From Allobosea psychrotolerans (lineage in GTDB: Bacteria; Pseudomonadota; Alphaproteobacteria; Rhizobiales; Beijerinckiaceae): a stretch of DNA of 64,000 nt. Shown here one piece after another: positions 10,372 through 18,988 of this stretch. Numbering within the stretch: the first letter of the stretch is position 1; each line of letters starts with the position of its first letter. The notes under the pieces are model-generated. The model had not been told where the DNA came from. It saw nothing but the letters and a program-made list of their open reading frames with translations, and made no database searches. Both the position numbers and the translations under genes were made by a program. The stretch is taken from contig NZ_PQFZ01000014.1 in NCBI RefSeq assembly GCF_002917105.1, forward strand, positions 62,001 through 126,000. The letters are read 5' to 3'.

Positions 10372-11292
10372 TCAGGCGCTCCCCTTGATGCGCGGGTCGA
10401 GCAGCGCATAGAGCAGGTCGACGATCAGGTTCGTCGCGACGTAGATCGCCGCGATCAGCGCGACGCCGGCCTGGATCACGGGAAAATCCTTGGTCTCGAT
10501 CGCCTGGACGATCAGGCGGCCGACGCCCGGCCAGGCGAACACCGTCTCGGTGACGACCGAGCCGCCCAGGAGCTCGCCCGTCAGGATGCCGATCATCGTC
10601 ACCACCGGGATCAGCGCATTGCGCGCGACATGCCAGGTGAAGACCGTCGCCGGCATCAGCCCCTTGGCGCGAGCAGTGCGGACATAATCCTCCTTGAGCA
10701 CATCGAGCATGCTGGAGCGGAACAAGCGCGCGATCGAGGCGGAGACGAAGACGGCCAGCGTCAAGGCCGGCAGGACGAGATTGGCCGGGCTGCCATAGCC
10801 GCCGGTCGGCAGCCAGCCGAGATCGACCGCAAACAGCAGGATCAGCATGATGCCGAGCCAGAACACCGGCGTCGCCTGCCCCAGCAAGGCCAGCGTCATC
10901 ACTACGAATTCGGCGACCGAGCCACGCCGCATCGCGGCGATCGCCCCGGCCGTGCCGCCGATCAGGACACCGAGCGCGATCGCGGTCAAAGCGAGCTGGA
11001 TCGTCGCCGGCATCCGCTCCAGCACGACGCCGATAGCCGGGCGCCCGAACTGGAAGGACTGTCCGAAATTGCCGGTCAGCGCCTGGGCGAGAAAGGTGAG
11101 GTATTGCCGCCAGATCGGCTGATCGAGCCCCAGCTCGGCCGTCAGCGCCTGCATCTGCTCGGGCGAAGCCCCGACCGGCAGGAGCAGCGCGACCGGATCG
11201 CCGAGGAAGCGCGTGACGAAGAACACGATCGTCACCACGCCCCAGATCGCGACGAGGGCCTCGCCGAGCTTTCCGGCAAAGTAGCGCGTCAC
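10372..11292 (-). CDS. ABC transporter permease, DppB/OppB type
   Basis: Inner membrane permease, 306 aa. The N terminus (RYFAGKLGEALVAIWGVVTIVFF) is the typical first helix, followed by FLGDPVALLLP and the EAA loop RTARAKGLMPATVFTWHVARN. The start overlaps the stop of the alpha/beta hydrolase gene by 4 bases. It forms the transmembrane pore with the DppC-type protein encoded next. Confidence 0.93.
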   Translation of the reverse strand: MTRYFAGKLGEALVAIWGVVTIVFFVTRFLGDPVALLLPVGASPEQMQALTAELGLDQPIWRQYLTFLAQALTGNFGQSFQFGRPAIGVVLERMPATIQLALTAIALGVLIGGTAGAIAAMRRGSVAEFVVMTLALLGQATPVFWLGIMLILLFAVDLGWLPTGGYGSPANLVLPALTLAVFVSASIARLFRSSMLDVLKEDYVRTARAKGLMPATVFTWHVARNALIPVVTMIGILTGELLGGSVVTETVFAWPGVGRLIVQAIETKDFPVIQAGVALIAAIYVATNLIVDLLYALLDPRIKGSA

Positions 11293-12152
11293 GGCGCCGT
11301 CCTCGCGAGGAAGTCCCGGACGGCCGACAAAACGCGCGCATTGGCCTCGATATGGACGGCGTGGTTGGCGCCCTCGATCTCCAGCAATTCCGCACCCGGA
11401 ACCATCTCGGCGATCAGGCGCGACTGGCTCGGCGGGCAGATCCAGTCGGCCGCGCCGCAGATCGCCAGCGTCGGCACGTCGATGCCGGCGAGCTTGTCGC
11501 GCAGGTCGTAATCCTTGGTGGCGAAGAGCGCGTTATGGGTCTCGGCGTGCAGATGCAGCGTGCGCGTCTTCTCCAGCGCGGAGTCCGGGTCGAAGTCCTC
11601 GAAATAGAGCGGCTGCAGGGCGAGCCAGATCAGGCGCAGCTCGGTGTCGTCGATGATCTTGTCTGAGAACAGCTTCTCGACCATGCCGATCGAGGCGCAG
11701 GGCGCCTTGTGGAGGCGCGCCTTGAAATGCTCGATCGCCTCCGCCTCATGATGATGGCTCGGCGCGGTCCCGCGCAGGATCAGGCGCGACAGGCTGTTGC
11801 TGCCATGTTTGACGGCATGGGTCAGCGCGATCATGCCGCCGAAGGAGCCGCCGATCAGCACGATCTTGCGGCCGCCGCAGAGCGCCTGCCGGAAAGCCTC
11901 CACATCGTCGGCGAACTGCTCGAACAGGAAAGGTGGCGTCAGCGAGCTGCGGCCGCAGCCGCGCTGGTCGAAGGCCAGCACGCGATAGCGGTCCGACAGC
12001 GCCTGATAGGCGCCGAACTCGCCGCGATGGTCGCCGATGCCGCGCCCGCCATGCAGCACGATGATGGTCTCGTCATGGTCCTCGCCGGCGACGTCGTAGC
12101 AGAACGTCGCGCCGTTGAGCTCGATCCAGCGCGGGGCGTCATTCGGCGGCAT
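11289..12152 (-). CDS. Alpha/beta hydrolase, proline iminopeptidase-like
   Basis: Alpha/beta-fold hydrolase of 287 aa from ATG 12152 (MPPNDAPRWIELNG). The oxyanion motif HGG is at 34-36, FDQRGCGRS at 61-69, the nucleophile S103 in GGSFGG, the acid probably D236 in GAADW and the base H264 in ANHAVH. The DQRGCGRS motif is typical of the S33 proline iminopeptidase branch, so an aminopeptidase, amidase or ester hydrolase role is possible. The start overlaps the monooxygenase gene by 14 bases and the stop overlaps dppB-type by 4, so it is translationally coupled on both sides. Confidence 0.88.
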   Translation of the reverse strand: MPPNDAPRWIELNGATFCYDVAGEDHDETIIVLHGGRGIGDHRGEFGAYQALSDRYRVLAFDQRGCGRSSLTPPFLFEQFADDVEAFRQALCGGRKIVLIGGSFGGMIALTHAVKHGSNSLSRLILRGTAPSHHHEAEAIEHFKARLHKAPCASIGMVEKLFSDKIIDDTELRLIWLALQPLYFEDFDPDSALEKTRTLHLHAETHNALFATKDYDLRDKLAGIDVPTLAICGAADWICPPSQSRLIAEMVPGAELLEIEGANHAVHIEANARVLSAVRDFLARTAP

Positions 12153-13626
12153 GGGAAGCGTCCTGCGAGGGGGCGTCGGCATCGGTCCATTCGTCGCCCT
12201 GGAGCTCGGGCGTGTCGAAGGCCTGGAGGGTGGCGAAATGCGTCTCGCGATCGGCGACGAACAGGCTGCGGACGATGCCGCGCGCGAGGCGGTCCGCGCC
12301 TTCGCTGATCGCCGGGATGTCGCCCGAGAGCTTGCCATGGCTCAAGGTGGCGGGAAAATTGAAGCAGTGAATTGCCTTGAGCGCCGGGCAGGCGCCCGGC
12401 GTCTTCTCCAGGAACTCGAAGCTCTCGCCGAGATCGGGCGAGGTTTCGAGCTCCACATTGGGCATGTCGGCAGGGACCGGGAAGCGATCGCGCCAGAGCC
12501 GGATATGGGGCGCGAAATCGGCCAGCTCCGGGCGCGACATCAGGTCGACGCGGAAGCCCGTGCCGAAGATGATGAAATCAGTGTCGTAGCGCCCCTTCGG
12601 CGTGGTCAGGACGAGGTGTCCGTCGCGCTCCTCGATGTCGAGGATCGGGCTGCCCAAATGGAAATGCCCGTTGGGATGTTGCGAGACCCGCAAGGTGCTT
12701 GGGCGCGGCGGCGGCGTCTGCGCCCGCAGCGTATGGTCGAGGAAGCGCCATTTCCACTCATCGGGCAGGCCGGCGAAGCCATGCACGACGCCCTGGCTGC
12801 CAATGCCGGTGAACTTGTTGACGCGCGGTATGTCGGTGCGGCGGATGAACAGGTCGAGCCGCGCAGCACCTGCCTCCAGCGCGACGGCGGCATTGTCCAT
12901 CGACGACGCACCGGCGCCGATGACGGCGACGCGCTTGCCTTTCAGCGCTTCGAAATCGATCGCGTCGGCGGTATGGGCCCAGTAGCGGCGGTCGATCGTC
13001 CCGGCAATCGGCGGAACATAGGGTCCGCCGAGCCCGTCGCGCCCCGTGGCCAGCACGACATGGCGCGCATGGACGGTCTCGGCCACGCCTGCCCTGACGA
13101 TCCGGAGCGCGAGGACGCCATCGGGCCCGCCGTGGATCGCGGCCACCTCCGTCTCGTTCTCGACGGGCAGGTCGAGCACCCTGCGATACCAGATCAAATA
13201 ATCCATCCAGAGCGCGCGTGGCGCCCTGTCGAGCGCGTCCCAGGCGGCCCGTCCGAACTGGGCCTCGTAAAAGGCGCGGAAGGTCAGCGCCGGCAGGCCC
13301 ATCGCCGGCCCGGTCAATTGCTTCGGCGAGCGCAAGGTGCGCATCCGCGCGAAAGTCACCCACGGCCCTTCCAGGCCCGCGGGCGCGCGGTCGTAAAGCA
13401 CGTGATTGTCGACGCCGAGGCGCTTCAGCATGCCCGACGCAACAAGCCCTGCCATGCCGGCGCCGATGATGACGACATCTAGCACGCGCCGCCCGTCGAT
13501 CTCGCGCGGCGGCACCCAGGATTTTGCCGGAAGCTCCAGCCATTCCAGATCCTGCCGCAAGCGGGCTTCCAGCGCGGCAAGTCCCATCGCAGCAGGTCCC
13601 ATCGGGGTCGCGGACGGCACGGTCAT
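12139..13626 (-). CDS. Flavin-containing monooxygenase (FMO/Baeyer-Villiger-like)
   Basis: FAD- and NAD(P)H-binding oxidoreductase, 495 aa. A long N-terminal extension of about 50 residues precedes the FAD Rossmann motif VIIGAGMAGLVASG (about 52-65). A second dinucleotide-binding motif VAVIGAGASSMDNAAVALEAG follows the AHTADAIDFEALKGK segment, as in FMO and Baeyer-Villiger enzymes. It probably oxygenates a small molecule using NADPH and O2. The start codon overlaps the stop of the LysR gene by 4 bases (ATGA), so regulator and enzyme are coupled. FMO class is clear; S-, N- or C-oxygenation cannot be decided. Confidence 0.88.
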   Translation of the reverse strand: MTVPSATPMGPAAMGLAALEARLRQDLEWLELPAKSWVPPREIDGRRVLDVVIIGAGMAGLVASGMLKRLGVDNHVLYDRAPAGLEGPWVTFARMRTLRSPKQLTGPAMGLPALTFRAFYEAQFGRAAWDALDRAPRALWMDYLIWYRRVLDLPVENETEVAAIHGGPDGVLALRIVRAGVAETVHARHVVLATGRDGLGGPYVPPIAGTIDRRYWAHTADAIDFEALKGKRVAVIGAGASSMDNAAVALEAGAARLDLFIRRTDIPRVNKFTGIGSQGVVHGFAGLPDEWKWRFLDHTLRAQTPPPRPSTLRVSQHPNGHFHLGSPILDIEERDGHLVLTTPKGRYDTDFIIFGTGFRVDLMSRPELADFAPHIRLWRDRFPVPADMPNVELETSPDLGESFEFLEKTPGACPALKAIHCFNFPATLSHGKLSGDIPAISEGADRLARGIVRSLFVADRETHFATLQAFDTPELQGDEWTDADAPSQDASHAAE

Positions 13627-14621
13627 GAGCGCACCTCCTGGTTGTCCGCCGCGCCATAGACGGCATCGGCCAGCATTTCGGTGCCAGCCGCGTCACGCAG
13701 CACGAAGCCTGGAATGAGCGCAGCGGCAGATTTCAGCAGTGCCTCGTTCAGCGCTGCGATGCTGGGCGTGAGCGGGCGCGCGACAGGCGAGATCGCCCCG
13801 AACAGGAACGGGATCGTCACGTCGAGCGGGCGCAGCACGACGCCCTTGATGGGTAAACCACACGCCGCCGCCGGCTCGATGATGGCCACGCCCAAACCGC
13901 GACGCGCCAGGGCGAGCGCCGTGAGCGATGCGTTGGCGTCGATCAGTTCGCGCGGCGCGATGCCGGCTGCCGCGAAAGCCTCGTCCACCCGCCGGCGCAG
14001 CCGGTAGGGGTTCGCCATGGTGATGACGCGCCGCAAGGCGAGATCAGCGAGTGCGACGACGTCACGACTTGCCAGCGGATCGCTTTCCGCCATCGCCGCA
14101 AGGCAAGGCGCCTCGCCGATCCAGTGCACATCAAGGCCGGGATGTTCGATCGGCAGGCTGGCCAGGCCGAAATCGGCCGATTGCGACAGCACCTGCTGCA
14201 CCACGCTCTCGGCCGCGAGCGCCTCGATATGGATCTGCCGCGGCAGGAGCGCAGGATCCATTGCGGCGAGCGCATCCGGCACGATGCTGGCCGCCAGCGC
14301 CGGCGTCGCCGCCAGTTCGATCGCGGGCAGTGCCCCGGCGCCGATCGCCGCCGCACGCTCGCGGATGTGCTTGAGGCCGAAGAACAGGCGCTCGACCTGG
14401 ACATGGAACAGCACGCCGCGCGGCGTCGGGCTGATGCGCGGGCCGCTGCGATGCAGAAGCTCGTAGCCGATCTCCGCCTCGAGATCGCGGATCTGCCGGG
14501 TCACGGCGGGCTGGGAGCGGTCCAGCAAGCGCGCCGCGCCGGTGATGCTGCCGGCCGACATCACCGCAACGAAAGCCTCAAGCTGCCGGATGTCGAGGGC
14601 GTCATTATTCATATCTGACAT
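13623..14621 (-). CDS. LysR-family transcriptional regulator
   Basis: LTTR of 332 aa from ATG 14621 (MSDMNNDALDIRQLEAFVAV); ATG 14612 is an alternative. The N-terminal winged HTH reads AGSITGAARLLDRSQPAVTR (residues about 20-45) and a PBP2-like effector domain follows. It is divergent from the Cds1-like gene (143-base shared control region) and is the first gene of the minus-strand operon down to 1221, overlapping the monooxygenase by 4 bases. Likely regulates itself with that operon and perhaps the divergent sulfur genes; the effector is unknown. Confidence 0.93.
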   Translation of the reverse strand: MSDMNNDALDIRQLEAFVAVMSAGSITGAARLLDRSQPAVTRQIRDLEAEIGYELLHRSGPRISPTPRGVLFHVQVERLFFGLKHIRERAAAIGAGALPAIELAATPALAASIVPDALAAMDPALLPRQIHIEALAAESVVQQVLSQSADFGLASLPIEHPGLDVHWIGEAPCLAAMAESDPLASRDVVALADLALRRVITMANPYRLRRRVDEAFAAAGIAPRELIDANASLTALALARRGLGVAIIEPAAACGLPIKGVVLRPLDVTIPFLFGAISPVARPLTPSIAALNEALLKSAAALIPGFVLRDAAGTEMLADAVYGAADNQEVRS

Positions 14622-14764
14622 GCTAGGTCGGCATTGATCCAGATCAAACATAAAACATTGATCGGTTCGCCGCTGATCCGAACTTTTTTGAATGACAAGA
14701 AGAGATTGATACCTATTTCGCATAATGAGAGATTGCTTTCCCCCGATCGGAACCCGACACAGCA
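14622..14764. promoter_or_regulatory. Divergent control region between LysR gene and cds1-like gene
   Basis: AT-richer than its surroundings. It holds an interrupted palindrome gttcg-N9-cgaac at 14665-14683, which has LysR-box geometry, and a related copy gatcggaac at 14745-14753 matching gatccgaac at 14675-14683. These are candidate binding sites of the adjacent LTTR. Promoter elements could not be fixed with confidence. Confidence 0.45.
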
Positions 14765-15880
14765 ATGCAAGTCTCCAGCTCTCCGCGCAGTTCTGACGGT
14801 TGCCCTCGCGCCTGGGTCGGAGACGCCATCGCCGTGCTCGAAGCCGACCAGCATCGCTCGGCCGATACGCATCTTTTCAAGCTCGGCTGTGCCGGCCTGA
14901 GCGGGATCGACATCTATCTGAAGGATGAGTCGACCCATCCCACGGGCAGCCTGAAGCACCGGCTGGCGCGGTCGCTCTTCCTCTACGCGCTCTGCAACGG
15001 GCATATCCGCGAGAACACGCCGGTCGTTGAGGCCTCCTCAGGTTCGACCGCGGTCTCGGAAGCCTATTTCGCGCAGATGATCGGCGTGCCGTTCTATGCG
15101 GTGATGCCGCGCTCGACCTCGGCGGAGAAGGTCGCAGCGATCGAGCATTACGGCGGAACCTGCCATTTCATTGATGACGGCCGGCTGCTCTACAGCGAGG
15201 CCGCCGCGCTCGCCCAGCGCCTGGGCGGCCACTACATGGACCAGTTCACCTTTGCCGAGCGCGCCACCGACTGGCGCGGCAACAACAACATCGCCGAATC
15301 GATCTTCGAGCAGATGCAGCGCGAGCGTCATCCCGTCCCGCGCTGGATGGTGATGAGCGCCGGCACCGGCGGTACCTCGGCGACGCTCGGGCGCTATCTG
15401 CGCTACAAGCGCCATGCGACCAAGCTCTGCGTCGCCGATGTCGAGCACTCCGCCTTCTTCGAGGGCTTCCGGACGCGCGACGCCGCCTGCTGCTGCGAGC
15501 GCGCCTCGCTGATCGAGGGTGTCGGGCGGCCGCGCGTCGAACCCTCCTTCGTTCCCGGCGTCGTCGACCGCATGGTCAAGATTCCCGATGCGGCCTCGAT
15601 CGCGGGGATGAACGTCCTGTCGCGCCGGCTCGGCCGCCGCGTCGGCGGTTCGACGGGCACGAATTTCTTCGCGCTGTGCTGGCTCGCCAATGAGATGAAG
15701 GCGAATGGCGTCGAAGGCTCGCTCGTCACCTTGATCTGCGATTCCGGCGAACGCTATCTGAAGACCTATTACGAGCCCGAATGGGTCGTCTCGAAAGGCC
15801 TCGATCCCGCGCCCTATGAGGCCAGGATCGAGACCCTGCTGGCCGGCGGCGCGTTCGACTGCCATCTCGCAGAGGCCTGA
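14765..15880 (+). CDS. PLP-dependent cysteine synthase/desulfhydrase family protein, Cds1-like
   Basis: Fold-type II PLP enzyme, 371 aa. The PLP lysine is K64 in THPTGSLKHRLA and the phosphate/asparagine-loop equivalent is EASSGSTAVSEAYFA (about 88-102), which matches the L-cysteine desulfhydrase Cds1 group rather than CysK/CysM. The predicted reaction is L-cysteine to pyruvate, ammonia and sulfide, or a related beta-elimination. A cysteine-rich AACCCERASL stretch occurs mid-protein. It leads a plus-strand set with the CMD and AhpD-like genes (gap 38 bases, then a 4-base overlap). Together with the ssu genes downstream this suggests sulfur handling. Confidence 0.83.
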   Translation: MQVSSSPRSSDGCPRAWVGDAIAVLEADQHRSADTHLFKLGCAGLSGIDIYLKDESTHPTGSLKHRLARSLFLYALCNGHIRENTPVVEASSGSTAVSEAYFAQMIGVPFYAVMPRSTSAEKVAAIEHYGGTCHFIDDGRLLYSEAAALAQRLGGHYMDQFTFAERATDWRGNNNIAESIFEQMQRERHPVPRWMVMSAGTGGTSATLGRYLRYKRHATKLCVADVEHSAFFEGFRTRDAACCCERASLIEGVGRPRVEPSFVPGVVDRMVKIPDAASIAGMNVLSRRLGRRVGGSTGTNFFALCWLANEMKANGVEGSLVTLICDSGERYLKTYYEPEWVVSKGLDPAPYEARIETLLAGGAFDCHLAEA

Positions 15881-15918
15881 GCCTCCACCCGATCGCAAGA
15901 GAGACGCAAGAGGGACAT

Positions 15919-16398
15919 ATGTCTTCCACCACTCTCATCGAGCAGCTTGCCGGCATTGAGCCCGGCTCGGCGCTCGCGCAGGCGCTCTCGACCCGCGCCG
16001 AGGTGATGCGCCTGAGCCAGGCGAGCCATGACGCCGTGATCATTCCGCGCGAACCGGGTGGCCTGAGCCATGGCCTGCGCGCTGCGCTCGCGGCCCGCAT
16101 GGCGCGGCAGAACGCCGACCCTGCCCTGGCGGCACATTACGAGGCCTGCCTCGCCCGCACCGGCGAAGTGGAGGCCGTGCCCCTCTCCGAGCCGGAACGG
16201 CGGCGCGTCGTGGCGATCCTCCGCCATGCCGACATGCTGACCTTGTCCCCGCGCGACGCGACGCGGGCCGATATCGAGGCGCTGAAAACGGCCGGCGTCG
16301 AGGAGGCCGATATCGTCCGCCTCGCCGAACTCGCCGCCTTCGTAAACTATCAGGTCCGCGTCCTGGCCGGCCTCAAGGTCTTGAGGGGATCCCGATGA
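15919..16398 (+). CDS. CMD-domain protein, Avi_7170-like family
   Basis: Small alpha-helical protein, 159 aa, resembling the carboxymuconolactone decarboxylase/AhpD superfamily subgroup named after Avi_7170. It lacks a CxxC pair. The C-terminal part (AELAAFVNYQVRVLAGLKVL) is the typical helix pair. An AGAGGGAC-like ribosome binding site precedes the ATG. Its stop overlaps the start of the AhpD-like gene by 4 bases. In other bacteria this family travels with an Avi_7169-type peroxidase-related protein, an LLM flavin monooxygenase and an ABC importer, the same set seen here. Function unknown. Confidence 0.8.
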   Translation: MSSTTLIEQLAGIEPGSALAQALSTRAEVMRLSQASHDAVIIPREPGGLSHGLRAALAARMARQNADPALAAHYEACLARTGEVEAVPLSEPERRRVVAILRHADMLTLSPRDATRADIEALKTAGVEEADIVRLAELAAFVNYQVRVLAGLKVLRGSR

Positions 16399-16970
16399 GC
16401 AACGTCGTCCACGCCTTCACCAGCACGGTTCCGGTCTGGTCGCCCTATGTCACGCCGGTCGACCTTGCCTCGGCCACGCCCGAGCAGATGGCGGCGATGC
16501 AGGTGACGCCCTCAAACAAGGGCGTCTCGAAATATGTCCTCACTTTGGCGCATGATCCGGAATCGCTGGCGGTGCGCTCGCCGCTGTTCAACCTGATCAT
16601 GTATGGCAAGGACGGCCTGTCCTCCGCCGAGCGCGAGCTCGGGGCGGTCGGCGCCTCCATCGTCAACCGCTGCATCTATTGCGCGGCGGTCCATGCCTCG
16701 CGCTTCAACGGCCTGACCAAGCGCACCGAGGTGATCGAGGCGATCTTCAAGGACGAGCTCGACGCCAGGATCGAACCGCGCGAGCAGGCGATCTTTGATT
16801 TTTCGGCGCGGCTCTCGACGACGCCGTCACAGCTCACGCAAGGCGATGCGGACGCGCTGCGCGAGGCGGGGCTCGACGAACTTGAAATGCTCGACCTCGT
16901 GCTCTCCTCCGCCATCTTCGGCTGGGCGAACCGGCTGATGCATACGCTGGGCGAGCCGCTGGAGCCCTGA
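16395..16970 (+). CDS. AhpD-like alkylhydroperoxidase-domain protein, Avi_7169-like family
   Basis: 191-aa AhpD-fold protein. The redox/proton-relay motif is visible as C93-x-x-C96-x-x-x-H100 in NRCIYCAAVHASRF, the AhpD signature. It is translationally coupled to the CMD gene (ATGA overlap) and probably acts with it as a thiol-dependent peroxidase or as a partner of the nearby flavin monooxygenase. The Avi_7169-type assignment rests on the pairing and on the VPVWSPYV start. No substrate can be inferred. Confidence 0.83.
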   Translation: MSNVVHAFTSTVPVWSPYVTPVDLASATPEQMAAMQVTPSNKGVSKYVLTLAHDPESLAVRSPLFNLIMYGKDGLSSAERELGAVGASIVNRCIYCAAVHASRFNGLTKRTEVIEAIFKDELDARIEPREQAIFDFSARLSTTPSQLTQGDADALREAGLDELEMLDLVLSSAIFGWANRLMHTLGEPLEP

Positions 16971-17020
16971 GAGCAGGATGCGAAAAAGTGGGAACCGGTT
17001 TTTCACAATCGATCCTGCTC
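16971..17020. repeat. Dispersed intergenic palindromic element, copy 1
   Basis: Outer arms gagcaggat / atcctgctc flank a core containing aaccggtttt. It starts directly after the stop of the AhpD-like gene. Related copies lie at 25812-25861, 37395-37436, 47562-47607 and 47625-47672. Confidence 0.65.
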
Positions 17021-17045
17021 TAACTTTGGTGAGAGACGGATTCAG

Positions 17046-17082
17046 ATTTCAGATGGGATCACGCCATGATTCCATCTGAAAT
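17046..17082. repeat. Inverted repeat, 16-bp arms, 5-base loop
   Basis: Left arm 17046-17061 and right arm 17067-17082 pair with a single G-T mismatch around the loop cgcca. There is no T-run, so it is an imperfect terminator at best. With the element at 16971 it fills the 304-base gap before the LLM gene; nothing else is seen in that gap. Confidence 0.6.
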
Positions 17083-17274
17083 CATCCGGCTCTGAGATCC
17101 GGCGCCTGCGCGCCGGGCAGATCATTGCTCCACCCCAAGGCGTCGCGACAGGACAAATCCGCTGGCCCCGCGCCTATGGCCAGCGCGAATATCGCTTTGT
17201 ACGATTCCTGCTAAAAAACGGAACGCCCCTGTCTTAAGTCTCGAGCGCTCGAGACCCTCACGACAGGCCGCTTC

Positions 17275-18600
17275 ATGCCCGCTTCCCGCCAGCTTCATCT
17301 CGGCGCCTTCATGCGCCCGGTCAGCATCCATACCGGCGCCTGGCGCTATCCCGGCGCCTATCCGGATGCCAATTTCAACTTCGGGCACCTGAAGCGCTTC
17401 GCGCAGAAGCTCGAAGCCGGCAAGTTCGACGCCTTCTTCATGGCCGACCATCTCGCCGTACTGAACATGCCGGTCGAGGCGCTGAAGCGCAGCCACACCG
17501 TGACCTCCTTCGAGCCCTTCACCCTGCTCTCGGCGCTCGCCAGCGTCACCGAGCATATCGGGCTCGTCGCCACCGCCTCGACGACTTTTGATGCCGCCTA
17601 CCATATCGCCCGACGCTTCGCTTCGCTCGACCACATCAGCGGCGGCCGGGCGGGCTGGAACATCGTCACCACCTCGAACCCCGACGCCGCGCTGAATTTC
17701 GGGCTCGACGAGCATATGGACCATGGCGAGCGCTATGATCGGGCGCGCGAATTCTACGACGTCGTCACCGGGCTCTGGGATAGCTTCGCCGACGACGCCT
17801 TCACCCGCGACCGCGAGAGTGGGCTCTTCTTCGACCCGGAAAAGCTGCATGTATTGGCGCATAAGGGCGAGCATCTCTCGGTGCGCGGCCCGCTCAACAT
17901 CGCAAGACCGCCGCAGGGCTGGCCGGTGATCGTTCAGGCCGGCGCCTCCGAGCCCGGTCGCCAACTCGCGGCCGAGACGGCCGAGGTCGTCTTCGCCGCG
18001 CACCGGGCGCTCGACGCCGGCCAGGCCTTCTATGCCGATGTGAAGGGCCGGATGGCGGCGATCGGCCGCGATCCCGACCATCTCAAGATCCTGCCCGGCG
18101 TCCTCACCGTCGTCGGCGACACGATCGAGCAGGCGCAGGGGAAGCGCGCTTTGCTCGACAGCTTCGTGCATTACGACAGCGCCATCGCCTCGCTCTCGAT
18201 CGCGCTCGGCCATGACGCCTCGGGCTTCGACCCTGACGGGCCGCTGCCCGAGATCCCTGAGACCAACCAGAGCAAGAGCGGCCGCGAGCGCACCATCGAA
18301 CTGGCGCGGCGCGAGAATCTGACCGTGCGCCAATTGGCGCAGCGGCTGGGCGGCTATGGCGGGCTCGCCTTCGTCGGCACGCCCGAGACCATCGCGGATT
18401 CGATGGAGGAGTGGCTGACGACGCACGGCAGCGACGGCTTCAACGTGATGTTCCCCTATCTGCCGGAAGGGCTCGACGACTTCGTCGACAAGGTCGTGCC
18501 GGTGCTGCAGCGGCGCGGCCTGTTCCGGACGGAGTATGCCGGCAAGACCTTGCGCGAGAATCTCGGCCTGCCCCGCCCGGCGAACCGGTTCTTCGCCTGA
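17275..18600 (+). CDS. LLM-class flavin-dependent monooxygenase, NtaA/SnaA/DszA type
   Basis: Bacterial luciferase-like two-component monooxygenase, 441 aa, the usual length of the NtaA/SnaA/DszA subfamily. The N terminus LGAFMRPVSIHTGAWRYPGA, the TASTTFDAAYHIARRFASLD segment, SGGRAGWNIVTTSNPDAALN and QAGASEPGRQLAAETAEVVF are diagnostic. It needs FMNH2 from a separate flavin reductase, such as that at 24164. The members cleave C-S or C-N bonds (for example DszA on dibenzothiophene sulfone, SfnG on dimethyl sulfone, NtaA on nitrilotriacetate). The neighbouring ssu genes favour an organosulfur substrate by inference. Confidence 0.9.
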   Translation: MPASRQLHLGAFMRPVSIHTGAWRYPGAYPDANFNFGHLKRFAQKLEAGKFDAFFMADHLAVLNMPVEALKRSHTVTSFEPFTLLSALASVTEHIGLVATASTTFDAAYHIARRFASLDHISGGRAGWNIVTTSNPDAALNFGLDEHMDHGERYDRAREFYDVVTGLWDSFADDAFTRDRESGLFFDPEKLHVLAHKGEHLSVRGPLNIARPPQGWPVIVQAGASEPGRQLAAETAEVVFAAHRALDAGQAFYADVKGRMAAIGRDPDHLKILPGVLTVVGDTIEQAQGKRALLDSFVHYDSAIASLSIALGHDASGFDPDGPLPEIPETNQSKSGRERTIELARRENLTVRQLAQRLGGYGGLAFVGTPETIADSMEEWLTTHGSDGFNVMFPYLPEGLDDFVDKVVPVLQRRGLFRTEYAGKTLRENLGLPRPANRFFA

Positions 18601-18911
18601 CAGCCGGACAACGCTCGCGCCCAAGACTCCTGCTGGGATACGAGACCGCCTGGATACGAGACTGCCCGGATAAGCGGCACCGAGCGAAAGGCTATCGCGG
18701 AGCGCTACCTGGAGAGGTCGTCATCCCTCTCGGACAGCAATCTTTGAAAGGACGTTTCATTGACCGGGCCCGATCGATCGAGAAATACTCAAGTATCGAA
18801 ACGATGTCGTCCGGATCGATCGCGGGATTTGCTGGAGCAGCTTGCGCCGCGTCACCAACGCTAAAAGCACCACGATGAATTCGTGGGCTCCCAATGGATG
18901 GAGACACGGTC
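18601..18911. other. Non-coding stretch before the leader ORF
   Basis: No convincing gene. It holds two and a third copies of a 16-base tandem unit beginning ggatacgagac (18636-18672) and a possible promoter (18760-18789). Confidence 0.5.
18760..18789 (+). promoter_or_regulatory. Possible promoter ahead of the leader peptide and ssu genes
   Basis: ttgacc, 18 bases, aatact. The spacing and fit to a housekeeping promoter are fair; a start near 18796 would give a leader of about 115 bases before the small ORF at 18912. Confidence 0.35.
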
Positions 18912-18986
18912 ATGATCTATCTCAGCCACTTCGTGATACGAGGCTTGCTGCGCGTTTCCGCCTTCCTGCGCTCCACCCGATGTTGA
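18912..18986 (+). CDS. Candidate 24-residue leader peptide upstream of the ssu genes
   Basis: Small ORF of 24 codons (MIYLSHFVIR then GLLRVSAFLRSTRC) with a ggag Shine-Dalgarno 9 bases before the ATG. The sequence ends in a single cysteine as the last codon before TGA. The LLRVSAFL segment resembles short leader peptides with a DLLRVSSALC-like ending that precede sulfur-assimilation operons in Actinobacteria. A 6-bp GC hairpin (18989-19005) begins 3 bases after the stop, and two mutually exclusive hairpins follow. These suggest cysteine-responsive attenuation of the downstream genes. Translation is not proven. Confidence 0.55.
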   Translation: MIYLSHFVIRGLLRVSAFLRSTRC

Positions 18987-18988
18987 CC

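Noticed and set aside
18560..18580. gaaccggttc-like string inside the LLM gene (and another near 55975 in the epimerase gene)
   Set aside because: They match the LacI operator core only partly and lie inside coding sequence with normal codon use.
17122..18624. 500-residue open frame on the minus strand
   Set aside because: Antisense to the LLM monooxygenase; no motif or start signal.
18692..18913. 73-residue open frame opposite the ssu leader region
   Set aside because: No ribosome site, no motif, and it runs against the candidate leader and promoter.
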